Positions 10,706-21,500 of a DNA stretch of 33,693 nt are shown piece after piece. The stretch spans positions 1-33,693 of the forward strand of contig CAUDNR010000028.1 of NCBI GenBank assembly GCA_958430865.1, given 5' to 3'. Both the position numbers and the translations under genes were made by a program. The notes beneath the pieces were generated by a model. It did no database searches. It was not told the origin of the DNA and saw only the letters and a list, made by a program, of their open reading frames with translations. This DNA comes from Entrophospora sp. SA101 (Eukaryota > Glomeromycota > Glomeromycetes > Entrophosporales > Entrophosporaceae). How positions within the stretch are numbered: position 1 is the stretch's first letter; every line of letters begins with the position of its first letter.

Positions 10706-11559
10706 ATGTCTAATGACAATGATTTTTCTGACAACAACAATAATTATCTTCCTGAGTTTGAAATTAACAGAACAAGAAAATGATGATGACAATGACAACA
10801 ATGACTCTATTTTAGATAATATAACAAATATTTGAAAGTCTATCTTCAACTAATAATATTTGCTCACCTCCTGCAATGGAAAATATATCTAAGTAATAAA
10901 AGTAAAACAACATCTGCGGTTTGGAATTTTATGTATAAAAAATATAGGGTAATATTATATACAGAAAGGTTCTTTTTATGAAATATACAGAACCTATGTG
11001 ACAAATAAGGATTAATTCTTAGAGTTGGTAAACATTGTGTAATTCCTGCCACCCCCAGCCCACAAATTTAATCATCACGTCTGTGATAAATGTCACATTG
11101 GTTTTACAAAAATTTTGAGCTACAATTTAGTTTCCTTTTTTATAGAATGAATTGCTATTTTTGGTAGGGTTCTGTATATTCCATAAAAAGAACCTTTCTG
11201 TATATAATATTTTCCAAAAATATAATAGTCAAAATGAAGTAATAGGAATTGTTTGTAGTTTATATGAAAAAAAATATGCAAAAAAATCATCAACACAACC
11301 ACTTATGGATCATTTAACAAAAGAACATAGTAATATTCTTTCTACAACAAATCAATTACAAAAACTATATAAAGAAAATGATAATAAAAGAATAAAAGAA
11401 TGTACAGATGCTGTTATTAATTTTATTGTTGGGTTCCAAATGCCATTTTCAGTTGTAGGAAATTTTTGGTTTAAAAAATTATGCAATATCTTTGATTCAT
11501 GGTATATCTTACCAACACATCAATCAATCTTTACAAAATCAAATTTATCAAATATTTGA
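10706..11559 (+). pseudogene. Truncated, interrupted hAT transposase (BED finger region)
   Basis: Starts ATGTCTAATGAC (MSNDNDFSDNNNNYLPEFEI) at 10706, then loses frame in an Asn/Asp-rich stretch. A BED-finger-like block follows: TTSAVWNFMYKKY up to 10946, then after an inserted MITE NSQNEVIGIVCSLYEKK, ending LMDHLTKEH. The usual second zinc-binding Cys is missing (CSLY where CxxC is expected). INFIVGFQMPFSVVGNFWF then matches the start of the hAT N-terminal domain. The frame stops at 11559 and the catalytic and dimerisation parts are absent, so this is a deletion derivative. Confidence 0.65.
10938..11224. mobile_element. MULE-like MITE (10947-11215) with 9-bp duplication, inside the hAT ORF
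   Basis: Terminal inverted repeats of about 47 bp with three mismatches: the left begins GGGTAATATTATATACAG, the reverse-complemented right begins GGAAAATATTATATACAG, and both continue AAAGGTTCTTTTTATG and AATATACAGAACC. Flanking AAAAATATA is identical at 10938-10946 and 11216-11224. Element 269 bp. Removing it and one 9-mer rejoins YKKY to NSQNE without a frame change. Long TIRs and a 9-bp AT-rich duplication suggest the Mutator-like class. No transposase. Confidence 0.85.
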
Positions 11560-12104
11560 AAATCATCATAATTTAATTGCAAAAGAATTATCAGAGCTTA
11601 CAGTAAAAGTATTGCATGTATATGTATATTATATTAAAAATCATTGTTTAAAATTAACCACCCATATTTAAAGTATGTGATCAACAACGGTTATTAAAAT
11701 TGGCCAATCAGATCTTAGTATGTGATCGACAAACCACGGTTCAAACCGGTCTAACACGGTTTTTAAACCGAACCGAACCGACTCAACCATTTTAACATCC
11801 CTATCCTTAGTCCTTGAATATAGTGATAATAATAAATAGTAGTAGCTGACATTTTCTTTAAGTCATAATACTAGCAATTATAGTAGTAATATAGATTATA
11901 AATATAATTATTGTTTATATTACCTTGTTAAAGAAATAAGACCTATATTTTATAAACTTAATATAAACTAGTAATTTGAATAAAACAAATAATTCAAATA
12001 AAATGAATAAATTTTTTAATTTGAATATAACAAATAATTCGAATAGATTTTTTAATTCAACTTAAAGATTGACTGTATTAGTATTATGAATAGAAACTCT
12101 AAAA

Positions 12105-12420
12105 TAAAGAATTATTAAATAAAAATGAAACATTGAAAATGCAATTAGCTGATAAAGAGCAAGAAACTGAACAATTAAAAGTACCATTACAATTTAAACA
12201 GTTGAATAACAAAGAAGTTAGACAATGAATAGCTAATGTTTGAAGTGAAAGTCATTATACTGACAATCCTGATGTAGATGTAGTTTATGAGAGTTTATTG
12301 CGACCAGGAAAAGTACCCTTGTCACAGCAGACTATAATTAAATTCTTGTCACAACGGATTTGGAATAAAATTTTCTTTCGCTATGACAAGTATATACCGA
12401 ATCTTTTTTTTAAAAAATGA
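12105..12420 (+). pseudogene. Coding remnant, 3' part of the gene split by the nested transposons; two in-frame TGA
   Basis: A single frame of about 105 codons is open to a TGA at 12418-12420, except for TGA at 12226-12228 and 12241-12243. Its first part is a heptad-like coiled coil (LLNKNETLKMQLADKEQETE). After the two TGA comes SESHYTDNPDVDVVYESLLR and SQQTIIKFLSQRIW. The sequence context of both TGA (RQ_IANV_SE) suits former Trp codons. The family is not recognised. The 5' part lies before 10126 on the far side of the transposon nest. Confidence 0.5.
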
Positions 12421-13405
12421 TTTTGGGGTAAATATTTCACATTTATAGTTAGTTACTCGAGGATATTCTTGTCTAGTTATAAAAAAAAAAGATCATGATA
12501 TCCAAAGTAAAAGTATTGTTTGAATAAGAATCAAATATTAATATCAATATCATTTCCATAAATTTCAAATATTTGAATAATATATATGAATAGGAGGAAC
12601 ACTATCAAAAGCTGAACGGAAAATTGTATTAAAGTCATTTGTGAGAAGTCATAAATAATTTCTGAGCCAAAATTAGAAGAAACACAACAACTTTTTAAAA
12701 ATGGATCTAAATGATATAGACATCTTTCTGCAATTTAACATGGCTAGAAATAAAATAAATATATATAGAAATGACTCTAAATTCATAAGTTGTATGAATT
12801 CCAGTGTGTTGCGACTGGAAGAGATAATGAATGTCCTTTGTTGTGCCTTTCATTGCTCCTTCGTAAGCCATTTCTTTTTTTTTTTGTGGAAGAAACCGTG
12901 GGTCATCCATTGTCCCGTTTAATATAGCGGCGCAGCAAATACAAAACAAAGAGACCATCATCAACTCTAAAACGACCAGGGTCTTCGGTCACTCTTGTAT
13001 AAGGCGTCACCTCTACCCATTATTATTAAAATTTGAATAAACACTGTTGTAATAAAATTATGCCAAATCTCGATATTGGTGCCTAATTAAATTAAAAAGG
13101 TCACATAATAAATAATATGTAATATTTAAATCGTATATATGCTCAATAACCAAACATGCTAACCTAAAAACTTACTACTGAGTAATAAAATAAATATTCA
13201 ACTGACAGGTCATGTGATTTAATAACCAAAAATTTTTACCAACTTTATTTACATTAAAAAAATTTGTGGCTAAAAATATATTATTAATATTAAGTCGGGA
13301 CTATTACATCACATCTTTGTGAAAAAATGAAAAATGAAAAAAAAGTAAAATGAAAAAAAAAATAAAATGAAAAAAAGATATATCAATATAAAAAGATTAT
13401 CAAGA
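12421..13405. other. Intergenic, no gene supported
   Basis: Contains a locally GC-richer stretch at about 12880-13010. On the minus strand two overlapping short open frames there (one carrying TEDPGRFRVDDGLFVLYLLR, another at 12964-12707) could be exon relics, but neither has a family motif. The rest is AT-rich, with A-runs at 13320-13380. Confidence 0.35.
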
Positions 13406-13873
13406 TTATTGAAAAATTTTTTCTGCGTATATTTCAATTTTTTTAAAAGGATCCTCCTCTTCTCTTTGAATTTTAGCATTAACATCGAAAATTTCTGGTG
13501 CATGAATTTCAATACTTCTTAAAGGGTCATTAGGAATCAACTCGCTATTGCTTCTTTTCCTTTGACGCGGTTCAAAAATTTCTTCGCAATGAAGTTCAAT
13601 GGTCCTATACGGATCATTCGGTATTAATTCACTAATACTCCTACTACGTTGTTTCTTACTTGGGACTAAAAAAAAATTTTTTTTTTTTGAGTGTGTAATG
13701 TGTTAAGTATAATAAATTAATTATAAAAAAATAAATAATGATGATGATGATGATAAATAATTACCACTTTCAAAAATCTCCATGGCATTTTGTTCGATAT
13801 CAAAAAACGGATCATTAGGAACAAATTCACATTGCTGTATGTTTTTATCAGTATGGATTTGTTCTTTAATCAT
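13406..13873 (-). CDS. Small two-exon gene for a 122-aa tandem-repeat protein; no known family recognised
   Basis: Exon 1 is 13873-13765, the intron 13764-13666 (99 nt, GTAATT...TTTAG), exon 2 13665-13406; 369 nt, stop TAA. The protein is four tandem copies of a ~20-residue unit: EFVPNDPFFDIEQNAMEIFE (16-35), ELIPNDPYRTIELHCEEIFE (49-68), ELIPNDPLRSIEIHAPEIFD (78-97) and a shorter EEEDPFKKIEIYAEKIFQ (105-122). Consensus: E-[LF]-[IV]-P-N-D-P-x3-I-E-x-[HN]-[AC]-x-E-I-F-[ED]. Linkers are basic and Ser-rich (KKQRSRSIS, RQRKRSNS) and could be nuclear-localisation or phosphorylation sites. No signal peptide or membrane segment. The repeat crossing a correctly phased intron is strong evidence for a real gene. 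It lies 323 bp downstream of the F-box gene on the same strand. The conserved acidic/hydrophobic unit looks like a repeated binding motif; function unknown. Confidence 0.85.
13735..13756. repeat. ATG/GAT triplet microsatellite in the intron of the repeat-protein gene
   Basis: Six or so repeats of the triplet ATG/TGA lie just inside the 5' splice site of the intron. Confidence 0.7.
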
Positions 13874-14196
13874 TTTATTTAAATTGTTTTAATTGTTTTA
13901 AAATTTTAATTGTTTTAAAATTGTTTTAATTGTTTTAAAATTGTTGTTTTAAAATTTTTGTTTTTTTTTAAAAAAAATTATTTTTTTTTTTCCCCAGAAA
14001 TTCGAGTTTTTTATATATGCCGTTATTTTTTTTTTTTTCCCACATTTTTTTTGTTAAAAGTCACGCGATATGCATGCATTGTTTTTCATAAAAATACAAA
14101 TTAAAAACATCAGGTTATTTTTTTATATTTTTTCCCATGCTAAATTTTATATTTATTTTTTTTATCATACGATTAATTTCCATTCTAATATTATTG
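13874..14196 (-). promoter_or_regulatory. Upstream region of the repeat-protein gene
   Basis: The first ~90 bp upstream are a degenerate tandem of TTTTAATTGTTTTAAAATTG units (13885-13960), followed by long T-runs (13980-14060). On the minus strand these are A-rich. No clear TATA box can be distinguished from the background. Confidence 0.35.
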
Positions 14197-15816
14197 TCAT
14201 GACACATCATCATCAAACCAATCTAAAGAATCAAAGTTGTTATCTACAAATTCGATTTTTATACACCTTAGATTTTGATAATTATCAAGTATGGACTGAT
14301 CAATAAACGTATCTTTATAAAATTTGATACAAAGAGGTCCTTCGTTTTTCCAAAAATTTTTCCAGTTCTTTATTAACTTATCTAGTGACAGGTTGTGGTT
14401 GGATAAAGAAACTTCCCCCCAAAAAACAATTAATTTTAAATTTGTTGGTAATAATATTCGACTTAAAACATTAAATACTTTATTACAATCCAAAATTTCA
14501 TCTTCATAGTAAATTATATCCAACGCTATTTTTTCTAATTTATTACAACGTTCTATCATCTTGCTCAACTCATAAGATAAATTATTATTATATGATATTG
14601 ATAAAGTTTTTAAATTGTAACAGTTATCACCAATTGCTTGTAATGTTCTTCTGACACTTTGTTCCTCGAGCCTTTCACTTTTAATAATTAGGATCTGAAG
14701 AGTTTTTCCATTTATACCAATAAAATCACAAGTCTCTAATATATAAGTTCGAAAGAAGGTATGAATAGATAATTTTTTAAGATTTGGAAAAGATAAAGGC
14801 AAAGATGATGATAACGACGACGACGACGACGACGATGATGATGATGATGATGATGAATCAGCAGTAATAATACTATTTTTATTATTATTGTTATCATTAT
14901 CATCATAAATGTTTTTATTGCTTAACCTCCTTATTATATTATTTTTGTTGTAGCGATTTTTCAGACAAAAGTCAGTCAGGTAAAATGATTCTAAATTGTT
15001 GTAGAGTCTTTTTATAAAATAATTTCTATCGTTGCATATGTCATCATAATAGTCTATCGATGAACTCTGATGAGTTAATAGCGCATCTACGATTCCGTAT
15101 GATAATAAAGCTTTGTTAATTACTTTTATATATATATTTTTAATATTATTTTGCACTCTGATTAATTTAATTAATCCATCGTTGTCATTGTTAGTGGCAG
15201 AAGAAGAAGGATCAAAAACGGAAGGATTGAGAATTTTAATATATAGTAACTGAATATTTCTAGAAACTTGTGCCAGCTGATAAAAAAAAGATGGATTTTC
15301 TTTATCAGAACAATATAAACTGGAAAGATTTAAAAAACAATCATGAAATCTAGGTGTTTGATTTAAAGAAGCAAAATTGTCTAGAAATGTTGAATGTAAT
15401 GATTTGATTCTTGAATGTTTAATAATCAATTTCAACAACTCGATAATCAACAGTTTCAGCTTTTTCAATTTGTGATCATTACTACATCCTTTGATCAACT
15501 CATTAAACCCATTAAAACTATAAATAAATAATGTTTTAGCAAACATTGCGTAGTTGTGTAAAGTGGGTTTTTCCAATAGATTGAATGTAAAGTCAATATT
15601 TTTGGCTTCTAAAAGTTTTTTTGATTCCTTTGATAAACAGTTGATTAATATTCTGGTGCTTTTCACCGAATAGAATGGATCTTCCCATATGAATGGTATA
15701 GCAACCTCACACAGATATTTGTTAACCAAACTACACGAATAAAGTGATCCTTTGTTCTTATAGTCCAAGTATCCAAAGATATTTTCAATACAATCATAAG
15801 GTATTGTTGATAACAT
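14197..15816 (-). CDS. F-box protein with poly-serine insert
   Basis: Single-exon 539-aa protein. Residues ~3-47 (IPYDCIENIFGYLDYKNKGS, then SCSLVNKYLCEVAIPFIWED) are a typical fungal F-box, which binds Skp1 in an SCF ubiquitin ligase; the rest would recognise a substrate. Leucine-rich-repeat-like strands follow, such as FPNLKKLSIH, NLKTLSISYNNN and KLEKIALDI, so the C-terminal half probably folds as irregular LRRs. Residues 321-334 are 14 consecutive Ser, encoded by a TCA/TCG triplet array, next to an Asn/Asp-rich stretch (303-314). The reading frame is intact, and the ATG at 15816 starts directly at the F-box as in relatives. F-box genes of this kind form large families in mycorrhizal fungi. 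The substrate is unknown. Confidence 0.85.
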   Translation of the reverse strand: MLSTIPYDCIENIFGYLDYKNKGSLYSCSLVNKYLCEVAIPFIWEDPFYSVKSTRILINCLSKESKKLLEAKNIDFTFNLLEKPTLHNYAMFAKTLFIYSFNGFNELIKGCSNDHKLKKLKLLIIELLKLIIKHSRIKSLHSTFLDNFASLNQTPRFHDCFLNLSSLYCSDKENPSFFYQLAQVSRNIQLLYIKILNPSVFDPSSSATNNDNDGLIKLIRVQNNIKNIYIKVINKALLSYGIVDALLTHQSSSIDYYDDICNDRNYFIKRLYNNLESFYLTDFCLKNRYNKNNIIRRLSNKNIYDDNDNNNNKNSIITADSSSSSSSSSSSSSSLSSSLPLSFPNLKKLSIHTFFRTYILETCDFIGINGKTLQILIIKSERLEEQSVRRTLQAIGDNCYNLKTLSISYNNNLSYELSKMIERCNKLEKIALDIIYYEDEILDCNKVFNVLSRILLPTNLKLIVFWGEVSLSNHNLSLDKLIKNWKNFWKNEGPLCIKFYKDTFIDQSILDNYQNLRCIKIEFVDNNFDSLDWFDDDVS

Positions 15817-15859
15817 TTTGAAAAAAAAAGGAGTGAGGAAAATTTTTTGTTGGTGTAAA

Positions 15860-15885
15860 CTTTCTTATTATATAAATAGACTTAT
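15860..15885 (-). promoter_or_regulatory. TATA-like element of the F-box gene
   Basis: Minus-strand TCTATTTATATAATAAG lies about 50-65 nt upstream of the ATG at 15816, followed by a C/T-rich leader (CCTCACTCC and a T-run). Placement is consistent with a core promoter. Confidence 0.45.
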
Positions 15886-18090
15886 TTATCTATTGTTACA
15901 CGAATTGATAACAATTCTCGCTCGGGATCCCTTGGTCACCCAGACAAATAATGATAATGATAAAGATAATAAATATTAATGCAAATTTGCATTTTATAAC
16001 GAACCTAAATCTATTCGCGATCAATCTGATTTGAATAATACCAATGTTATAAAGAAATAATTCTAATATTTATTGCACAAGATGGAAGATCAAAACTTGG
16101 AAAATGCTGACGCTCGCCTCCTTACTCTACACAGTCTAAGTTTAATTAGTAACTTTATAATGAAGTTTTAACAATGGCTTTAAACTTTGCTCTACCACTC
16201 ACTCTAGGGCAATAGTATGGCCTTCGCATAAGGGATCAGCATAACGATCGATCTTTAAATATCAATCAATGTTGGTATATGAAAAAAAGCCTACGGAATA
16301 AATAAAATAATATTGTTATTTAAAAATATGTCACGTTAAAGGGAAAATTAATTGATTTGAAACTTGTAAAATATCTCAAATTTTATCGGGTATATTTCTT
16401 AAAAATTCCAAATCGCAAATGACTGCATTATTACCTCAAAATCGAAATTCCATCTTTCCACTGTCCACATCCTATTTGTCCATGAATGTTTTTGATTACA
16501 AGATAAATACGTTTGCTCGTGCAAAGTTTTTCGTGTGAACTAAATACTAATCACATTATGTGAAACAATTGGCTTCGCTTAACTCACGAACTTTCGCCAA
16601 TTGAGAATAAAAGTCAAGCCAGCAAATTTTTGGTCGTTTTGAATGTTCCGAGGTATTATTACCATTAGGCGAAAATCTAAAGGACAATTTCATATAAAAG
16701 GACCTATTGTTAAAACTGAACGATTAAATGTTTGTATCATTTAACTCGCGTACATGCAAAAGTAATACCTTCTCCAAGAATATGCTGCAAAGCTACAGTA
16801 CAAGTAGATATAGATATAATTGTGCAAAGAGTAATATTTATTTATCAATTTTCAAAATTTCATTGCCTATTAAAAAAAATAAATCAAGCATTACTATTAT
16901 TGTAAAAAGGCAAAAGTGAGACGTACCGATTATTTCTTTCTTTGGAAGAAAATCAACGTCAATCGATCGTGATTATTTTCTACGTGATTTTTTACGTGTA
17001 TACATAATTAATTGGTCGGTTATTGATTTATGAGTAGATTTTAATTAAATGCATGTTTTCAAATGCTTTTTTAAAATTTTTTTTTCATCAAAAGGTACAA
17101 AATTAGAAATTTAATAACATCATAAACATCATAATTCTTTAATATTAAATTGACAATTGTAAATGCATTGATAATAAATTGATTGCATATTTGTTTGTTC
17201 TCTTAAAATATTCTTATTGAATTCAATAAAAGTCATTTAAGTAATGATATACGCAAAATCGGAACAGTTTGAGAGAGTTACTATGAGTCCATTATGATCC
17301 ATATATACCATGGATTTTACGTGTTTTTTTGATTTTCTATTTCACGTGGGAAATTTGTATAAGCTTTAATTTGGAATTATTTACTCTGGTTAGATGGGAA
17401 GGAAGAAAGATGAAACATAAATAACTAAAGCCAAATATGCATATCAGCAAACTGGAGAGGGACACGAAACGATAAATGCATAAATCGATCCATAAATATT
17501 TTAATTTTTAATTTTATGGATTACTAGAAAAGTGTTTTTTTCATCTCGAGAAATCCTTCAATAAAGACGAGAAAATCCAGAAGATTGCAGATGTGTATGC
17601 TTAAAATTAAAGGTTGTTTGGTTATCTGATTAACATTGAAGATTTGCGTTCATTGTATTAATATATTTATTTATTAAATTAATATTAATATTAATATTAA
17701 GTTATATGCGTTTGTTATACATGTTATATTTGTATCACTGTAAAAATTAATGTCAATTTCTTCATTGATTGTTAGTGCAAACAAATTATTGGGATTGTTA
17801 ATAATTAATATTATTATTGCTTATTATTGTCATTACTAATAATAATTACCATAACTGAAATTTCAATAAACACAGTAGAATTAAAATTAAAATTTTCCCA
17901 CCAAACTCTGGTGGTGGTGGCGTTTATTATTTTTTATATCGATTTATTATTGATAAATAATAATAAATAATAATAATAACAACAAACACAAATCACATCA
18001 AATTTAATTTTTACCAAAATTTGATTTGTTTGATTTTGATTGATGGTTTTACACTGTGATCCTTCCCCTCCTTCTCCACTCTCCTTCCCG
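15886..18090. other. Long AT-rich region without a recognisable gene
   Basis: No frame longer than about 60 codons with recognisable content was seen. Contains TAA/AAT triplet runs (17935-17985), a GGTGGTGG run near 17911 and an ATTAATATT run (17675-17702). Nothing else supported. Confidence 0.4.
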
Positions 18091-18210
18091 CCGTTATAAA
18101 AAATTACTCGTTCGCATATCTTGTTACACTCTTCTTAAAGTGATAATCGTGAGTGTGTGAATGTTTTAATTTTAAAAATACTGGATTTTAAACAAGTTGG
18201 TTAACAAAAA
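18052..18210 (+). promoter_or_regulatory. Possible promoter: pyrimidine-rich block then TATA
   Basis: A C/T-rich block (18060-18090, CCTTCCCCTCCTTCTCC) is followed by GTTATAAAAAATTACTCG (18094-18111). The next ATG (about 18210) opens only a 12-codon frame. It could start a non-coding transcript or a spliced leader of the distant kinase gene. Speculative. Confidence 0.25.
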
Positions 18211-19966
18211 TGATAACGGAATACCCAGAATTTAAGGGATGCTTTTAATCTTATTCGGCCTGAATTAATTGAATTTTTTTAATACTAAAAACTATTGAAT
18301 TCAATTTCTGGAATCTAAACAAGAAATAAACCAATAAAAACGATGTAATGTGGTGTAATGTGGTGTAATATTATTAGTTGTTAGCCCCGGGTTGTTGATT
18401 ATCTGATTACTTGACAAAATTGTTTTATTAAAAAAAAAACCGATTTCTAATTTTTTAATTGTAGACTATGTCATCTATGTCAACTATGTCATCACTTTAT
18501 CGTTATAAATCGCAAACTCAATTTTTTTATCACAGCTAATTTTTTTTTTTTTAAAACAATGGATTCTTGTTGATCATATTTTTGATATACATATATGAAT
18601 AATGCATATATACACGCATATATACACGCATATAATGCATATATATTAAATAAAAAGAATCCATACATAGGAATAAAAAAATATTTCTTTTAGATTGATT
18701 GACAGATTGATAGAAATTTTTTTTAAAAAAAAAAAAGTAAATAAAGTATCTTTATTCGTTTAACAGTTGTTGTTGTTGTTGTTATAATAATACAATAATA
18801 CACACATTATAACACGGTATTTGGTATATTAATTGAAACAAAAGGGTCTGACAGTCTGTAAATAGAAAAAAATAATGAGAAATGGGAAATTGGAAAGGAG
18901 AATTATGAAATTAGGATTATAAGCTAACTAATTTACAACCATTACAATTATTATTTACGATTATTATTATGATTATGAATATGTGAAGGATGTCAAACAA
19001 ATTCGCTTTATTCCTTTCCTTATTTCCCAATAATAATAATTAAAATTATTTTTAGTTGCATACTTGAATGTATGATTTTCATGTTCATATACAGATTATA
19101 GATAAAGAAGTAATAATGTATATGCTTGTATATATATATGCGTAGATCAAAAGAATTAGGTAATGAGTTGGTCAATGAGTTGGGATGGTATGTTGCTTTT
19201 GCTTTTTTATAGATATGGAAGTTGCTTTGGCTAATTAATTAATTAAAGTAGAATTATTAATAATTATTATATATATAGTAAGCAAGCATAATTAAATTAA
19301 TAAATACATAGTCCAAATAAATCTTTATTTTTTTTCCGTTTTCGAGGAATTAAATTTTTGGTTTTTTTTATGTACGTGCGTGTGCATGTATGTATGTGTT
19401 GTTGTGCTGTATATGCTATGTGTAGATTCATATAACTAATATAATAATTGATATTTTTTTTTTATCAATGATCTTTTTTTGCTTATGATCTTTTTTTATT
19501 TTTTGTTCAAGGAATAAAAAAAGCTTCATTCACTCACTCATTCAATTAATTTTAAATTTGACTTTTTTTTATTAATTATAATCTTTGTCCAAAGTAAGTA
19601 ATTATACACAAACACACCACAAAAAGGTTCCTGCAATTATTTACTAAATACAACGGAAATTAAAACTGGAATAAAAGCTGGAAACAATAAATAAATAAAT
19701 AAAATATTATATTCCACATTCTTTAATTAATCAATCAATAGATCTTGTTAATTCATTATTTGTCTAGCAAACAATTCATCTTTAACCATCATCATCCATC
19801 AACTATTTTACCAGCACAACACTTTATTGAGTCCAATAAACAGAAATTTGGAACTATTTTTTGTTTTCTCACCTGATGCTAAATATGAATGTTCATTATT
19901 TCACTACATGTATGTATATTATTACTATTATTATTATTATTATTATGTTTTTACCCCACATTGTTT

Positions 19967-19999
<33 letters not shown>

Positions 20000-21500
20000 T
20001 TATTTATTATATAACAACAACATTTAATAATAGTAGTAACAATTAGCAAATATGTTTTTTAATTTAATTTAAAAAAAATTTAATTTACTTATTTTTTCCC
20101 TCCCTTTTCTTTTCTTTATCATTCATTATTGCCATTCCATCTATTTCCATCTAGTTCCTTATTATCGGCGAACTAATTAATAAATGGTTAGATAATAATA
20201 GGCTATTCAGTATTGGGGGGGGGGGGGAGAGAGAGAGAGAGAGATAAGTAGTTCCTTTTAATATTTTGTTTTAAAATGTATAAATTAAAAAAAAAAATTT
20301 TTTTGTTTATTATTAATAAGTTACAATTATAATAATATATGGCAATTGGGTAATTTCAATATATATATAAAATCAAACAAGGAAAATGTAGATTCTTTAC
20401 TTTTTCACTTTTCACTCTGACTCTCACCATTTTTTCACTTTCTTCACTCTCTCACACCACTATTTTCTTGAATCAAGGGATCAACCTTATTGCCTGATAA
20501 ATCTGTTATTAACTTAAAAATTTAAGTTGGAAAATCTATCTTAATTATCTTAATTTAACCTCCTTTCTTTTTTTTTTAGTAAAAAAAAATATTTTTTTTT
20601 TTTGAGGGTAGTTGTAACCCATTATAATATATATATAGATAATAATAAAGTTAGTTAAGTTTTAGGGGTGATTGTTATAATTATCATCATTGAAAAAAAC
20701 AGCTAGTTACACCACTTCATTATGATTGATTATATATGGTGTCGTTGTGTAACACCTACCACCTTACATTGCATCCATTTATTTTTTTTTTATCAATCAG
20801 AGCTACTTTTTTTTATTTTATACGTGAAATATATTTTTTTATTCCGTCGATACTTAAATGTTAATAATAATAATAATAATAATAAAAATATCCTCTTGAT
20901 CAATATATTCTTTCTTCTCTTTCACCTCTCTCTACTACTCTAATAATATTCTTTTCTTAATAAAAAAATATATATTTCTCATAATTTTTATAATTCCTCC
21001 AAACACACAAATCATCAATAATACGTCATCATCGTCAGTTCGTCATATATCATAGATAATTCAATATTATTGCACAAATTTATATAACCTTTATGTAGGA
21101 TATACGTTTATTTGCATATATATATAAATATTTAGTATTAAAATATACTATTATTTTAATTTCTTGTTGCTCCTATTGTTCTTGACATATTCACGCGCTC
21201 AAAACTTTAATTTAAAAAATATATAATTTATATTAATTTTTATTTAACACACATATATAACATAAATATATAAATATAATCGTCTTTTCTCTGGAAAATT
21301 AATTTTTTTATTCTACATCAAAATTTAGTCGTTTTCTCTCGAAAAAATAAAACGCTAAAAAATTAATAATAATAATAATAAAACAAATAATATTAATATT
21401 AAATATTATTTTTTTGTTCATAAAATTATATACCTCTATATATATATATGTATATTAATAAAAAATATTCTCTTTTTTGAATATTATTAAAATAAATTAT
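18211..21500. other. Low-complexity intergenic region with microsatellites
   Basis: Holds simple repeats: ATGCATATATACACGC units (18600-18645), (GTT)n at 18767-18783, (TTA)n at 19920-19945, (ATTT)n near 19980-20005, a run of G followed by (GA)n at 20215-20243, and (AAT)n at 20862-20886. Short plus-strand ORFs here are translations of these repeats. No gene or RNA was recognised. Confidence 0.5.

Larger units (their letters stand above)
10327..11811. mobile_element. hAT element (10335-11803) with perfect 8-bp duplication TCCTTAGT
   Basis: Termini TAGGGATGTTAAA (10335) and TTTTAACATCCCTA (to 11803) are inverted repeats, flanked by identical TCCTTAGT at 10327-10334 and 11804-11811. Subterminal GGTTGAACC occurs three times exactly and once nearly within 10363-10452. 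GGTTTGTCGATC is present at both ends in inverted orientation. Element length is 1469 bp including a later insertion. It sits inside the outer element 10127-12101 and carries a broken hAT transposase N-terminus. Confidence 0.9.
10119..12109. mobile_element. Outer hAT-type element (10127-12101) with 8-bp target-site duplication
   Basis: Left terminus TAGGGCTTCTATT at 10127; the reverse complement of the right terminus, ending at 12101, is TAGAGTTTCTATT. Flanking octamers are aaatagag (10119-10126) and aaataaag (12102-12109), 7 of 8 identical. Subterminal blocks on both sides share the string TTCAAATTATTTGTTTTATTCA in inverted orientation (split here: TTCAAATTATT then TGTTTTATTCA). Without its inner insertion it is about 498 bp and non-coding. 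Removing the element plus one octamer joins the flanks in one open coiled-coil frame (ANR joined to ELLNKNET), which independently supports the boundaries. Confidence 0.7.

Noticed and set aside
12707..12964. 85-codon minus-strand ORF in a GC-richer patch
   Set aside because: No motif and no splice support, and an overlapping frame reads equally protein-like. Kept only as a note on the intergenic stretch.
13309..13512. 67-codon minus-strand ORF
   Set aside because: Shifted-frame shadow of exon 2 of the repeat-protein gene.
21419..21480. TATATA runs upstream of the kinase as a TATA box
   Set aside because: TA runs are everywhere in this region; no position is distinguishable.
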